A stretch of 64,000 nucleotides of DNA, from positions 124,001-188,000 of the forward strand of contig CAWHBT010000005.1 of the NCBI GenBank assembly GCA_963827595.1, written 5' to 3'. Of the stretch, positions 15,912 to 24,949 are shown one piece after another. The notes beneath the pieces are model-generated. The model had not been told where the DNA came from. It was given only the letters and a program-made list of their open reading frames with translations, and did no database searches. Position 1 is the stretch's first letter. Every line of letters begins with the position of its first letter. The translations under genes were made by a program, and so were the position numbers. The stretch comes from DATEDA01 sp963827595 (GTDB lineage: Bacteria > Pseudomonadota > Gammaproteobacteria > Burkholderiales > SG8-39).

Positions 15912-17084
15912 TCAATGCACGAGGCGGGCGGCGGACTCGATGTGCAGCAGCGACGGCCCGGGCCGGAGCTCGGCCTCGATGCGGATCAGTTCGTTCCAGC
16001 GGGCGAGGCTGCCGCGGCCGACGCCACCGAGCTTGATGTAGCTCGATTGCCAGGCAGTTGCCAGGTGGACGAGGCTCGTGTCCTCGACCGCCGCGTCGCC
16101 GGTGAAGAAGACCGGCCAGGCGGCGATGCGCGCCGCTTCGAATGCGCCGCGCAGCTCGCTCAGCGTGCCGGCGGCCTCGGGACGAAGGACCACGCCCGAA
16201 GCTAGGCCGTCGCTCGCCGCCGCGGCGATCCGCTGCGCGTCGCTCGCGAACAGCTGGTTGCCCACGACGCGCGCCCGGTCGTCGACGAGGGGCGTAAACC
16301 GCGCGAGATCGCCGGCCTGGGCGAACGGGTCCTCGAGCGACGCGACCGGGTACTCGTCCACCAACCGCACGAGCCGTTCGCTCCAGCCGTCGGCGTCGTA
16401 GTCCGTGGCGCCGCAGTGATAGCGGCCGTCGCGATAGAGCCGGCTCGCGCCGACGTCGACCGCGACGCCGACCTCCTCGGCCGGGACGAAGCCCGAGCGC
16501 TCGATCGCGGCGAACACGGCCTCGAGTGCATGCTCGTCCACCGCGAGACCCGGGTTGCGGAGCTCGGCGACGGCGCGCTGGATCGCGAGCGACAGCGCGA
16601 GCGCCTCGTCGACTCCCTCGGCCGCGAACGGCACGAGCATCAGGGCGCGGAACGGGCTGGTGGGCGACGCGTCGGCGACGATGTCGACCGCCGGCAGCGG
16701 CATGCGCGCCGGCAGACCCCCGCGCAGGTAGCGGAATAGCGGCGTGCCGAGCGCCCGGGCCGCGGCCTGGGCGGCCGCGATCGAGCACGCGGCGAGCGCC
16801 GCGCGCGTGACGCAGCGGTCGCCGCCGATCTCGAGCTTCGCGAGCGTTGCGTCCACGTCCTCCTGGCGACGAGCGTCGATGCCGTGCAGCGCCGCGGCCA
16901 GCAGGCCGTTCACTGCAGCGACGGCGCTCGCCGGGGGTTGGGCCGCGGTCCACGGGCCCGCGGGCGAGGCGATCGCGCGGCCGCGCGCGCCGCACCCGAG
17001 CTGGACCTCGGCCTCGAGCGCCGGCGTCCCGACGGCGGTCCACACCCGCCGGCCGATGACGTTGACGATCGTGGTGTCGCGCAT
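15912..17084 (-). CDS. Enolase-superfamily paralogue lacking most catalytic residues (pseudo-enolase)
   Basis: 390 aa, aligning over its whole length with phosphopyruvate hydratase: N terminus IVNVIGR, PLFRYLRGG, VDVGASRLYRDGRY, YPVASLEDP, NELIRIEAEL. Two of three Mg ligands remain (Asp210, Glu251). The third is changed (VGNQLF where enolase has VGDDLF), the base Lys342 is Arg301 (VLRPEAAG), the His-Arg-Ser motif is Thr328-Gly-Asp, the Glu of DIQEF is Ala147, and the GDEGG loop is missing. Only the Lys393 equivalent (Lys351) persists. It should not perform glycolytic enolase chemistry. ATG 17084 starts 2 nt after the stop of the kinase-like gene. Confidence 0.8.
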   Translation of the reverse strand: MRDTTIVNVIGRRVWTAVGTPALEAEVQLGCGARGRAIASPAGPWTAAQPPASAVAAVNGLLAAALHGIDARRQEDVDATLAKLEIGGDRCVTRAALAACSIAAAQAAARALGTPLFRYLRGGLPARMPLPAVDIVADASPTSPFRALMLVPFAAEGVDEALALSLAIQRAVAELRNPGLAVDEHALEAVFAAIERSGFVPAEEVGVAVDVGASRLYRDGRYHCGATDYDADGWSERLVRLVDEYPVASLEDPFAQAGDLARFTPLVDDRARVVGNQLFASDAQRIAAAASDGLASGVVLRPEAAGTLSELRGAFEAARIAAWPVFFTGDAAVEDTSLVHLATAWQSSYIKLGGVGRGSLARWNELIRIEAELRPGPSLLHIESAARLVH

Positions 17085-17086
17085 GG

Positions 17087-18163
17087 TCAGCCTCGCGCGA
17101 GCACCTCGAGCCACCGTCGGCACAGCTCGTCGAGCTGTCGCGGCGGTTCGAGCAGGAGCGCGCGGGCGGCGTCGGACGCGCGCCGCCCGCCGGCAGTGCC
17201 GGCCGCGGCATGGCCGGCGAGGCCGACGGCAAGGAGCGCGGGGATCAGCGCGGCGGCGCGCGCTTCCGCGCGCTCGGGCATCTCCCACGTGACGTGCGCG
17301 AAGTAGCTGTGGTGGAACGCATCATAGGCCGCCCCGAGCTCCGTGCGGTGCTGGGTATGCCCGACCATGCGAAGCGCGAGGGCCGCGAGACAGGTCGACG
17401 CATCGAACACGGGATCGCCGCTGTGCGCGCAATCGGCATCGATCAGTACCGGCCCGCGCGGGCCGAGCAGCACGTTGTCGGGCGCGAGCGCGCCGTGCAC
17501 GAGCGCGGCGCGGATCCCGCCGAGGCTCTCCTCCAGATCGACGAGCCGGCGCTCGCAGCCGCGAACCGCACGCGCGGCGTGCTCCAGCAGCGGCGCGAGG
17601 ACGAGCGTCCGGAACGCCGCCTGCGCGGCGAATCGCTCCCTGACTGCGAGACTGTTCGCCGAGGCCGAGTGCAGGCGGCCGATCAGATGGCCCACCTCGG
17701 CGGCGACCCACGGCTCGACGTAACCGGCGGCGAGCCGGGTCTGCCAGGAAGGAAAGTCGTCGGGGTCGAGGTATTCCATGGCGAACACCGCGCCGTTCGG
17801 CAACGCGCCGAGCACGACGGGTGCGGCGCCGGGAATGACGCCGCACGCGAGCTTGTGCCAGGCCGCTTCGGCGCTCGCGCGCTCGGCGGCGTGGGCTTCG
17901 CCGGCCCCGGGATCGGGCGCGAGCTGGCGTTTCAGGCACACGACGCCCCAGCCGAGCTCGACGCGATAGATGCGCGCGGCGCCGCTCGACACGAGCGGCG
18001 TGACATAAGGAATGTCGCCGGAGGCGAGCAGTTCCAGCTGGCGAAGCGCGAGGACCACGTCTGTTGGAACATCGCCAGCACCGACGAGGCGCAGCGCCCG
18101 CAGCGCCCCGACCGACGGGCGGCTGTGTTGCAAAGTGCTGAAAGTAGTGATGAGATCGGACAT
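17087..18163 (-). CDS. Aminoglycoside-phosphotransferase-fold protein with a degenerate catalytic loop
   Basis: 358 aa from ATG 18163. The fold is recognisable: an N-lobe Lys (VVCLKRQ), hinge FAMEYLD, catalytic loop LVHGALAPDNVLL and metal motif LIDADCAHSGDP. In active APH-family kinases the loop is HGDxxxxN; here the catalytic Asp is Ala225, while the Asn (230) and the metal Asp (242) remain. It may bind nucleotide without phosphotransfer, or use another residue. It is the first gene of the minus-strand run and is almost fused to the pseudo-enolase, so the two products likely act together. A longer frame to 18268 lacks family support. Confidence 0.75.
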   Translation of the reverse strand: MSDLITTFSTLQHSRPSVGALRALRLVGAGDVPTDVVLALRQLELLASGDIPYVTPLVSSGAARIYRVELGWGVVCLKRQLAPDPGAGEAHAAERASAEAAWHKLACGVIPGAAPVVLGALPNGAVFAMEYLDPDDFPSWQTRLAAGYVEPWVAAEVGHLIGRLHSASANSLAVRERFAAQAAFRTLVLAPLLEHAARAVRGCERRLVDLEESLGGIRAALVHGALAPDNVLLGPRGPVLIDADCAHSGDPVFDASTCLAALALRMVGHTQHRTELGAAYDAFHHSYFAHVTWEMPERAEARAAALIPALLAVGLAGHAAAGTAGGRRASDAARALLLEPPRQLDELCRRWLEVLARG

Positions 18164-18254
18164 TGCGGCTCCGGGTGGAGCCGCAGCGAGAACCATTCCA
18201 TCGGCCGGGGCGCGGGGCGTCCGGCCGTGACGTCCGTCACACCGGGCGACCGGC

Positions 18255-18276
18255 GGCACGCCTTGCAAGGCGTGCC
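18255..18276. terminator. 22-bp perfect palindrome downstream of lysS
   Basis: GGCACGCCTT-GC-AAGGCGTGCC is fully self-complementary. It lies between lysS and the next minus-strand gene, beside a second hairpin, and probably contributes to ending the prfB-lysS transcript. No T-run follows on the minus strand. Confidence 0.45.
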
Positions 18277-18289
18277 GGCTGGCCGGCTT

Positions 18290-18309
18290 GGACGTGCGCA
18301 GGCACGTCC
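18290..18309. terminator. Second hairpin downstream of lysS
   Basis: Stem GGACGTGC / GCACGTCC (8 bp) with loop GCAG, 15 bp from the lysS stop codon. With the neighbouring 22-bp palindrome it makes a double hairpin at the end of the prfB-lysS unit. No U-tract. Confidence 0.45.
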
Positions 18310-18323
18310 TTCGAAACCCCGGC

Positions 18324-19832
18324 TCAGCTCGCCGGCCGCAGGTGCGGGAACAAGATCACGTCGCGGATCGAGGGGCTGTTCGTGAGCAGCATGACGAGCC
18401 GGTCGATGCCGATGCCGCAGCCGGCGGTCGGCGGGAGGCCGTGCTCGAGCGCGCGGATGTAGTCCGCGTCGTAGTACATCGCCTCCTCGTCGCCCGCGGC
18501 CTTGGCCCGGGCCTGCTCCTCGAAGCGCGCCGCCTGGTCCTCCGGGTCGTTCAGCTCGGAGAAGCCGTTCGCGATCTCGCGCCCCGCGATGTAGAGCTCG
18601 AAGCGGTCGGTGATCTCGGCGTTGGCGTCGTTGCGGCGGGCGAGCGGGGAGACGATCGCGGGATAGTCGACGATGTACGTGGGCTGGATCAGCAGCTGCT
18701 CGGTCGTCTGCTCGAAGAGCGTGAGCTGAAGCTCGGCGACCTGGGCGCCTTTCTTCGCCTCCACGCCGACCTTCGCCAGCTCTCGCGTCAGCACTTCGCG
18801 GCTGGCGAGATCCGCGGCCGAGAGGTGCGGGTGGAATTTGCGGATCGCGTCGAGGATGGTGAGCCGGGGGAACGGCGGCGCGAGGTCGATGACGTGCTCG
18901 CCGTACCGGACCTCGAGGGTGCCGAGCACTTCGCGCGCCACCGTCCGCAGCAGCACCTCGTTGAAGTCCATCAGATCGCGGTAATCGCGATAGGCCTCGT
19001 AGTACTCCAGCATCGTGAATTCGGGGTTGTGGCGGGTCGAGATGCCCTCGTTCCGGAAGTTGCGGTTGATCTCGAACACCTTCTCGAAGCCGCCGACGAC
19101 GAGCCGCTTGAGGTAGAGCTCCGGCGCGACCCGGAGGTAGAGTGTCATGTCGAGCGCGTTGTGGTGGGTGACGAACGGTCGGGCCGCCGCGCCGCCGGGG
19201 ATCAGCTGCATCATCGGCGTCTCGACCTCGAGGAACCCCTTCGCGACCATGAACGAGCGCAGCGCCTGGACGGCGCGGCTGCGCACCTCGAACGTCCGGC
19301 GCGACTCGTCGCTCGTGATCAGGTCGAGGTAGCGTTGCCGGTACTTCTGCTCCTGGTCCTGGAGCCCGTGAAACTTCTCCGGCAGCGGCCGCACCGACTT
19401 GGCGAGCAGCCGGACTTCCGCGGCATTGACCGTGAGCTCGCCGGTGCGGGTCTTGAAGATCGTTCCGGCGACGCCGAGGATATCCCCGAGGTCCCAGTCC
19501 TTGAAAGCTTCGTGCGCCGCGACGCCGGTCGCGTCGTTCGACACGTAGGCCTGGATCTGCCCGCTCACGTCCTGCAGGGTGGCGAAGCTCGCCTTGCCCA
19601 TGACGCGCTTCAGGACCATGCGCCCGGCGACGACGACGCGGATGGCGCGGCTCTCGAGCGCTTCCTTCGTCATGGCGCCGTAGGCGCGGTGCAGGTCGGC
19701 GGCGAGGTGCTCGCGACGGAAGTCGTTGGGGAACGCGATCCCCTGCGCGCGGAGCCCCTGGAGCTTCGCGCGCCGCGCGGCGATGATCTGGTTCTCGTCC
19801 GGGGGCGGCCGGCGGTCGTCGTCTTTGGGCAT
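18324..19832 (-). CDS. lysS: Lysyl-tRNA synthetase, class II
   Basis: 502 aa. An N-terminal OB-fold anticodon-binding domain (IRVVAGRMVLKRVMGKASFA) precedes the class II core. Motif 2 is RNFRNEGISTRHNPEFTMLE and motif 3 is GCGIGIDRLVMLLTN. It charges tRNA-Lys. It starts 4 bp after the stop of prfB, the conserved prfB-lysS operon order. ATG 19832 is the natural start. Confidence 0.97.
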   Translation of the reverse strand: MPKDDDRRPPPDENQIIAARRAKLQGLRAQGIAFPNDFRREHLAADLHRAYGAMTKEALESRAIRVVVAGRMVLKRVMGKASFATLQDVSGQIQAYVSNDATGVAAHEAFKDWDLGDILGVAGTIFKTRTGELTVNAAEVRLLAKSVRPLPEKFHGLQDQEQKYRQRYLDLITSDESRRTFEVRSRAVQALRSFMVAKGFLEVETPMMQLIPGGAAARPFVTHHNALDMTLYLRVAPELYLKRLVVGGFEKVFEINRNFRNEGISTRHNPEFTMLEYYEAYRDYRDLMDFNEVLLRTVAREVLGTLEVRYGEHVIDLAPPFPRLTILDAIRKFHPHLSAADLASREVLTRELAKVGVEAKKGAQVAELQLTLFEQTTEQLLIQPTYIVDYPAIVSPLARRNDANAEITDRFELYIAGREIANGFSELNDPEDQAARFEEQARAKAAGDEEAMYYDADYIRALEHGLPPTAGCGIGIDRLVMLLTNSPSIRDVILFPHLRPAS

Positions 19833-19836
19833 GCCG

Positions 19837-20959
19837 TTACGCCGTGGCGGGCGCGCCGATGCCCTGCTTCAGGCTCGCGGTGATGAAGTCGTCGAGGTCG
19901 CCGTCGAGGACGGCCTGGGTGCTGCCCTTCTCGACCCCGGTGCGCAGGTCCTTGATCCGCGACTGGTCGAGGACGTACGAGCGGATCTGGTGGCCCCACC
20001 CGATGTCGGTCTTCTGGTCCTCCAGCGCCTGCTTCGCTTCGTTGCGCTTGCGCAGCTCCTGCTCGTAGAGCTTCGCCTTGAGCATCGCCATCGCCTCGGC
20101 GCGGTTGCGGTGCTGCGAGCGGTCGTTCTGGCACTGCACGACGATCCCGGTCGGAAGGTGCGTGATCCGCACCGCGGAGTCGGTGCGGTTGACGTGCTGG
20201 CCGCCGGCGCCGGAGGCGCGGTAGGTGTCGATCCGCAGGTCGGCGGGGTTGATCTCGATGTCGATCGTCTCGTCGACCTCGGGATAGACGAACACGCTCG
20301 CGAACGACGTGTGGCGTCGGGCGTTGGCGTCGAACGGCGACTTGCGCACCAGCCGGTGGATGCCGGTCTCGGTGCGGAGGTGGCCGTACGCGTACTCGCC
20401 GTTCACCTTGAGGGTCGCGGTCTTGATTCCCGCCACTTCGCCGTCTGACTGCTCGAGGATCTCGACCTTGAAGCCCTTGCGCTCGCAGTACTTGACGTAC
20501 ATCCGCTCGAGCATCTGCGCCCAGTCCTGCGCTTCGGTGCCGCCAGCGCCCGCCTGAATGTCGACGAAGCAGCTATTCGGGTCCAGCGGATCCCAGAACA
20601 TCCGCCGGAACTCCCATTGCGCGACGTCGGCGGCGAGCTGCGCCGCGTCGCGCTCGATCGCTACAAGCGTCGCCTCGTCGCGCTCATCGCGCGCGAGCTG
20701 GAAGAGCTCCTGCGCGTCGCGCAGACCGCTATCGAGCGCGGTCAGCCCGCCGACGACCGCGTCGAGCTGCTTCTTCTCCTTGCCGAGATCCTGGGCGCGC
20801 CGCTGGTCGTCCCAGACCTTGGGATCCTCGAGCGCCTTGGCGACCGAATCGAGGCGGGTCTGCTTCGCCTCGAAGTCAAAGATACCTCCGCAGCTCGGCC
20901 TCGCGGCGCGCGAGGTCGGCGAGGCGATTGGCGATGGCGTTGACGCGCTCGGCTTCCAT
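19837..20959 (-). CDS. prfB: Peptide chain release factor 2 with programmed +1 frameshift
   Basis: Translation from ATG 20959 gives 27 codons (MEAERVNAIANRLADL...) and meets an in-frame UGA at 20878-20876. Reading then continues in the +1 frame at DFEAKQTRLDS to the stop at 19837, about 373 aa in all. The RF2 body has the GGQ peptidyl-release motif (ASGAGGQHVNRTDSAV) and RF2 signatures. RF2 reads UAA and UGA, so low RF2 causes slow stop decoding and frameshifting, an autoregulatory loop known in E. coli. It is divergent from dsbB and followed by lysS. Confidence 0.96.
20875..20890 (-). promoter_or_regulatory. prfB +1 programmed frameshift site
   Basis: The minus strand reads CGG AGG TAT CTT TGA C, the canonical RF2 slippery CUU UGA C with a Shine-Dalgarno-like GGAGG three bases upstream of CUU. 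The tRNA on CUU slips to UUU and the frame resumes as GAC (Asp). Confidence 0.95.
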
Positions 20960-21078
20960 TTGAAAGTCTGGTCCGGAAAGGGCGCGCAAATTATACACGC
21001 CGGGACCCGCCGGCCTTCAAGGTAACGAGTGCCGAAGCGCGGCGGCGCGTCTATCATCGCGGCTCGAGCCCCCACGCC

Positions 21079-21591
21079 ATGGCCGATCCGCGAACCGTCT
21101 CCGACCGCACGAGCCGCGTGTACACGCTGATCTTTCTGATCTGCGTCGCGGTCCTCGGCTTCGCGCTCTATCTCCAGCACGGGCGGGGCCTCGACCCGTG
21201 CCCGTGGTGCGTCGTGCAGCGGCTCGGCTTCATGCTCGTTGGGCTGATTGCGCTCGCGGGCGCGCTGCATCGGCCCGGTCCGATCGGCACGGTCGTGTAC
21301 TCGACTTTCGGGCTGGTGGCGGCAGCAGCAGGCGGAGCGGCCGCCGTCTACCACGTCTACCTGCAATCCGATCCGGAGCGGGCAGCGAAGTGCGTCGGCT
21401 CGCCGGTCGAGCGCATCCTCGATCAGCTGGACGTCGGGAGCATGATCCCGCCGCTCCTGCAGTATGGGGGGCCGTGCACGCTCAAGCCGTGGTCGTTTCT
21501 GGGGCTGTCGATTCCGGAATGGTCGTTGCTTTGGTTCGTGCTCCTCGCCGCGGCGTTCATCGCGAGTCCGTTCGTCGCGAAGCGCGACTGA
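21079..21591 (+). CDS. dsbB: Disulfide bond formation protein DsbB
   Basis: 170 aa, four transmembrane helices. The first periplasmic redox pair is CPWC (LDPCPWCVVQRLGF) and the second pair is the Cys of RAAKCVGSP with the Cys of GGPCTLKPW. DsbB reoxidises DsbA and passes electrons to quinone. The start ATG follows the divergent prfB by about 120 bp. A strong intrinsic terminator lies about 105 bp downstream. Confidence 0.95.
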   Translation: MADPRTVSDRTSRVYTLIFLICVAVLGFALYLQHGRGLDPCPWCVVQRLGFMLVGLIALAGALHRPGPIGTVVYSTFGLVAAAAGGAAAVYHVYLQSDPERAAKCVGSPVERILDQLDVGSMIPPLLQYGGPCTLKPWSFLGLSIPEWSLLWFVLLAAAFIASPFVAKRD

Positions 21592-21697
21592 CCGGTGGGT
21601 CTGCAACAGATTGTCAAATCCGACCGCCGGGACTGGCGCCCGACGCCCGCCTCCCGGATCATGCGGACGTGTCGCCTTCGGAGGAGGAGGGTGAGAG

Positions 21698-21724
21698 CGG
21701 GGCCGCGAGGCCCCGTTTTTTTTT
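21698..21724 (+). terminator. Intrinsic terminator downstream of dsbB
   Basis: Stem CGGGGCC / GGCCCCG with loop GCGA, followed by nine T residues. This is the clearest Rho-independent terminator in the window. The next gene begins 36 bp later, so it separates dsbB from the lyase gene, or acts as a leader attenuator of the latter. Confidence 0.85.
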
Positions 21725-21759
21725 GCCCCTGACTGACCCAACCCAGGAGGAGGCCGCCG

Positions 21760-23103
21760 GTGGCAACCACCGTTCTCGACTCAGCCCTCTTTCGCGACTC
21801 GTTCGGCACCCCGCGCATGCGGGAGATCTTCGAGGAGCGCGCCCTGATCGCGCGCTACGTGGCGGTCGAGGTTGGGCTGGCGCGCGCTCAAGGGCGCTGC
21901 GGCGTGATCCCGGCCGACGCGGCCGACGCGATCGTGGTGCGTTCGAAGCCGGAGGCGCTCGATCTCGACCTGCTGCGGCAGGAGACCGGGCTCGTCGGCT
22001 ATCCGATCCTGCCGCTCGTGCACCAGCTCGGCAGAATGTGCGGCGAAGCGGGGCGCTACGTCCACTGGGGCGCGACCACTCAGGACATCATGGATACCGC
22101 GGTCGTGCTCCAGATCCGCGACGCGCTGGCGCTGATCGACGCTGACCTCGCCGAGCTTCGCAGCATCCTCGTGCGCCTGGCCAAGCGGTACCGGGATACC
22201 CCGATGGCCGGCCGTACCCACCTGCAGCAGGCGCTGCCGATCACCTTCGGCTACAAGGCCGCAGTGTGGCTCGCCATGTTCGATCGGCACGCCGAGCGGC
22301 TCGCACAGCTCCGCCCGCGGGTTCTGGTCGGCCAGTTCGGCGGCGCCGCGGGAACGCTGGCATCGCTCGGCGACCGCGGGCTCGACGTTCAGAAGGCGCT
22401 GATGGAAGAGCTCGGGCTCGGGGTGCCGGTAGCGACCTGGCACGTCGCCCGCGACGGACTGGCCGAAGCGGTGAGCTTCCTCGGCCTGCTCACCGGATCG
22501 CTCGGCAAGGTCGCGTGCGATGTGATGCTGCTGGCGTCGACCGAGGTTGCCGAGGTCCGGGAACCGTTCGTCGCGGGCCGCGGGGCGAGCAGCACGATGC
22601 CGCAGAAGCGCAACCCGATCTCGAGCGAGCTGATCGTCGCGGCGGCGAAGGCGGTCCGCCAGCACGCGGGGCTGATGCTCGACGCGATGGTCCAGGACTA
22701 CGAGCGCGCGACCGGTCCGTGGCACGCCGAGTGGATCGCGTTGCCCGAAAGCTTCATCCTGACCGGCGGGGCGCTCCACCAGGCCAAGTTCATGCTGGGT
22801 GGCCTGGTGGTCGACGAGGAGCGGATGCGCAAGAACCTCGGGATGACGTCGGGCCTGATCGTCGCCGAGGCGGTGATGATGGGGCTCGCGCCGCACCTCG
22901 GCCGCAACGCGGCGCACGACGTCGTCTACGCCGCGTGCCGGCTGGTGGAGGAGCGGGGCGGCCGGTTGGCCGACGTCCTGGCCGCCATGCCGGAGGTCTC
23001 CGGGTGCCTAGATCGCGCGGCGCTCGAGCGCCTGACCGACCCGGCAAACTATCTGGGGACAGCGCCGCAGATGGTCGACCGGGTCGTTGGTGATCGGAAA
23101 TAG
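21760..23103 (+). CDS. pcaB: Fumarase/aspartase-superfamily lyase, 3-carboxy-cis,cis-muconate cycloisomerase (PcaB)-like
   Basis: 447 aa from GTG 21760 after a strong CCCAGGAGGAGG ribosome site. Superfamily regions: VHWGATTQDIMDTA, GRTHLQQALPITFGYK, and signature GASSTMPQKRNPISSEL, whose Ser is the catalytic residue. The pattern (TPRMREIFEERALIARYVAVE, and TFGYKAAVWLAMFDRHAERL) fits CMLE/PcaB of the beta-ketoadipate pathway better than adenylosuccinate lyase. No other protocatechuate genes are nearby, so the real substrate could be a related adduct. Confidence 0.75.
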   Translation: MATTVLDSALFRDSFGTPRMREIFEERALIARYVAVEVGLARAQGRCGVIPADAADAIVVRSKPEALDLDLLRQETGLVGYPILPLVHQLGRMCGEAGRYVHWGATTQDIMDTAVVLQIRDALALIDADLAELRSILVRLAKRYRDTPMAGRTHLQQALPITFGYKAAVWLAMFDRHAERLAQLRPRVLVGQFGGAAGTLASLGDRGLDVQKALMEELGLGVPVATWHVARDGLAEAVSFLGLLTGSLGKVACDVMLLASTEVAEVREPFVAGRGASSTMPQKRNPISSELIVAAAKAVRQHAGLMLDAMVQDYERATGPWHAEWIALPESFILTGGALHQAKFMLGGLVVDEERMRKNLGMTSGLIVAEAVMMGLAPHLGRNAAHDVVYAACRLVEERGGRLADVLAAMPEVSGCLDRAALERLTDPANYLGTAPQMVDRVVGDRK

Positions 23104-23210
23104 CCCTTCGGGGCGTGCGATACGGTTCAACCTGCTAAGCTGGTCGACAAGGTCAACTGCGCTCTGCATAACGCGCGCTGCGCCGACAACGCGAATGGGC
23201 CAGGAGCAAC

Positions 23211-24575
23211 ATGGCTGAGAACGGCGGATCGCATTGCTGCGGGCCGGGTTATGCCTCGCCGGCCGAGGCAATGAAAGCCCCTCGCGAGAAGATCCTTTAC
23301 ACAGTCGCGCTCTATATCGGCACCGGCATCCAAAAGCCGGACTACCTGGCGACCATCGACGCGGACCCGGAGAGCCCCACCTACAGCCAGGTCATCAGCC
23401 GGCTGGAGATGCCGGGCATTGGCGACGAGTTGCATCACATGGGCTGGAACGCCTGCTCGTCGTGCCATCACGATCCGACCAAGCAACGGCGCTACCTGAT
23501 CGTGCCCGGTGTGCGCTCGTCGAATCTGCACATCGTCGACTGTGGCATTGACCAGAAGGCCCCGCGCCTGCACAAGGTGATCGAGGGCGCCCAGATCAAG
23601 TCCAAGACCAATCTGTCGGCCCCGCACACCGTGCACTGCCTCGGCTCCGACATCATCATCTCGATGCTCGGCGACGCACGGGGAAACGCGCCCGGCGGGT
23701 TCTTGCACCTGAACGAGAGTTTCGACATCGTCGGGCGATGGGAGAACGACCTGGGCGGCATGAAGTTCAACTATGACTTCTGGTATCAGCCGCGCCACAA
23801 CGTGATGGTCTCGTCCGAATGGGCGGCGCCGAACACCTTTATGCCGGGCTTCGACCTCGAGGAGGTTGGCCAGCTCAAGTACGGCCGCGAGATCCACTTC
23901 TGGGATTTCAAGAACAAGCGCGTTGAGAAGACCATGTACCTGGGTGAGGACGGGCTGGTGCCGCTCGAAGTCCGTTTCCATCACGACCCCGATTCGAGCC
24001 ACGGTTTCGTCGGCGCCGCGCTCTCGTCCAACATCATTCATTGGTACAAGCAGGACGGCCAGTGGATCTGGGAAAAGATCATCGATGTCGAGAACGTGCG
24101 CCACCCGGAATGGCCGATCCCGGTGCCGGGCCTCGTCAGCGTGATCCTGATCTCCATGGACGATCGGTTCCTCTATTTCTGCAACTGGCTGCACGGCGAC
24201 ATTCGCCAATACGACATCTCGGAGCCCTCGCATCCGAAATTCACCGGCCAGGTCTGGATGGGCGGCCTGCTGAACAAGGCCCCCGTCGTCAACGGTCGGC
24301 GCATCACTGGCGGGCCGCAGATGATTCAGCTCTCGCTCGACGGCAAGCGTCTCTACGTCACCACGTCGCTGTTTTCGACGTGGGACAACCAGTTCTATCC
24401 GGATATCCGGCAGAACGGCGGCTGCATGCTGATGGTCGACTGCGACACCGGGAGCGGGGGCATGTCGATCAACCCGGATTTCTTCGTCGATTTCGGGAAG
24501 GAGCCGAACGGCCCCGCCCGCTGTCACGAGACGCGGTATCCGGGGGGCGACTGCACCTCGGATATCTGGCTCTGA
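23211..24575 (+). CDS. Selenium-binding protein 1 family / methanethiol oxidase
   Basis: 454 aa SBP56-family beta-propeller. Family hallmarks: PGYASPAEAMKAPREKILY, HHMGWNACSSCHHD (the Cys/His metal site), APHTVHCLGS, FNYDFWYQPRHNVMVSSEW and the C-terminal PARCHETRYPGGDCTSDIW. Bacterial members (MtoX) are copper-dependent methanethiol oxidases making formaldehyde, H2S and H2O2. It starts a three-gene operon with a ferredoxin (2-bp gap) and a CoA-binding protein. By eye the codon choice is less GC-extreme than in neighbouring genes, so recent acquisition is possible. Confidence 0.92.
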   Translation: MAENGGSHCCGPGYASPAEAMKAPREKILYTVALYIGTGIQKPDYLATIDADPESPTYSQVISRLEMPGIGDELHHMGWNACSSCHHDPTKQRRYLIVPGVRSSNLHIVDCGIDQKAPRLHKVIEGAQIKSKTNLSAPHTVHCLGSDIIISMLGDARGNAPGGFLHLNESFDIVGRWENDLGGMKFNYDFWYQPRHNVMVSSEWAAPNTFMPGFDLEEVGQLKYGREIHFWDFKNKRVEKTMYLGEDGLVPLEVRFHHDPDSSHGFVGAALSSNIIHWYKQDGQWIWEKIIDVENVRHPEWPIPVPGLVSVILISMDDRFLYFCNWLHGDIRQYDISEPSHPKFTGQVWMGGLLNKAPVVNGRRITGGPQMIQLSLDGKRLYVTTSLFSTWDNQFYPDIRQNGGCMLMVDCDTGSGGMSINPDFFVDFGKEPNGPARCHETRYPGGDCTSDIWL

Positions 24576-24577
24576 GG

Positions 24578-24949
24578 ATGGCGGAGGTCACCATCACGCT
24601 TGCCAACCGGGGCGGCGCGTCGTTCCGGGTCGATCGGGGTAAGCCGCTGCTCGACGCGCTGGAGGCGCAGGGCACGTCGCTGCCCTATGGCTGCCGCTAC
24701 GGCGGCTGCATCTCCTGTGCCGCGAAACTACTGTCGGGTGAGATCGACCAGCGCGCAGGCGTTGCGCTGAACGGGCGGCAGCTCGCCGACGGTTACGTCC
24801 TCCTCTGCGTTGCTCGGCCTCTGACCGACTGCACATTCGATGTCGGCGTCGAGAGCCATGACCGGCTCTACCGCAATCCCTTCGCCAGCCCGCTGGCGCC
24901 GCATGAGTTGAAACCCGACGTCGCGACACCGCTGGAGGATGCGCCATGA
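24578..24949 (+). CDS. Plant-type [2Fe-2S] ferredoxin
   Basis: 123 aa. Cluster ligands Cys39, Cys44 and Cys47 (YGCRYGGCISCAAKLL), with the fourth Cys in YVLLCVARP, make the C-x4-C-x2-C...C pattern of plant-type ferredoxins. The long C-terminal tail (YRNPFASPLAPHELKPDVA) is unusual. ATG 24578 lies 2 bp after the selenium-binding protein stop, and its own stop overlaps the next ATG (ATGA). The tight coupling suggests it takes electrons from, or delivers them to, the methanethiol-oxidase-like protein (inference). Confidence 0.9.
   Translation: MAEVTITLANRGGASFRVDRGKPLLDALEAQGTSLPYGCRYGGCISCAAKLLSGEIDQRAGVALNGRQLADGYVLLCVARPLTDCTFDVGVESHDRLYRNPFASPLAPHELKPDVATPLEDAP

Noticed and set aside
15912..17084. 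Calling the gene a normal enolase (eno)
   Set aside because: Third metal ligand, base Lys, His-Arg-Ser motif and loop Glu residues are replaced.
18163..18268. A longer N terminus for the kinase-like protein
   Set aside because: The added residues are proline/arginine-rich with no family support, and ATG 18163 is a good start.
21760..23103. Naming the lyase as adenylosuccinate lyase (purB)
   Set aside because: N-terminal and active-site surroundings fit PcaB/CMLE better; the superfamily signature alone cannot separate them, so a PcaB-like call is kept with reduced confidence.
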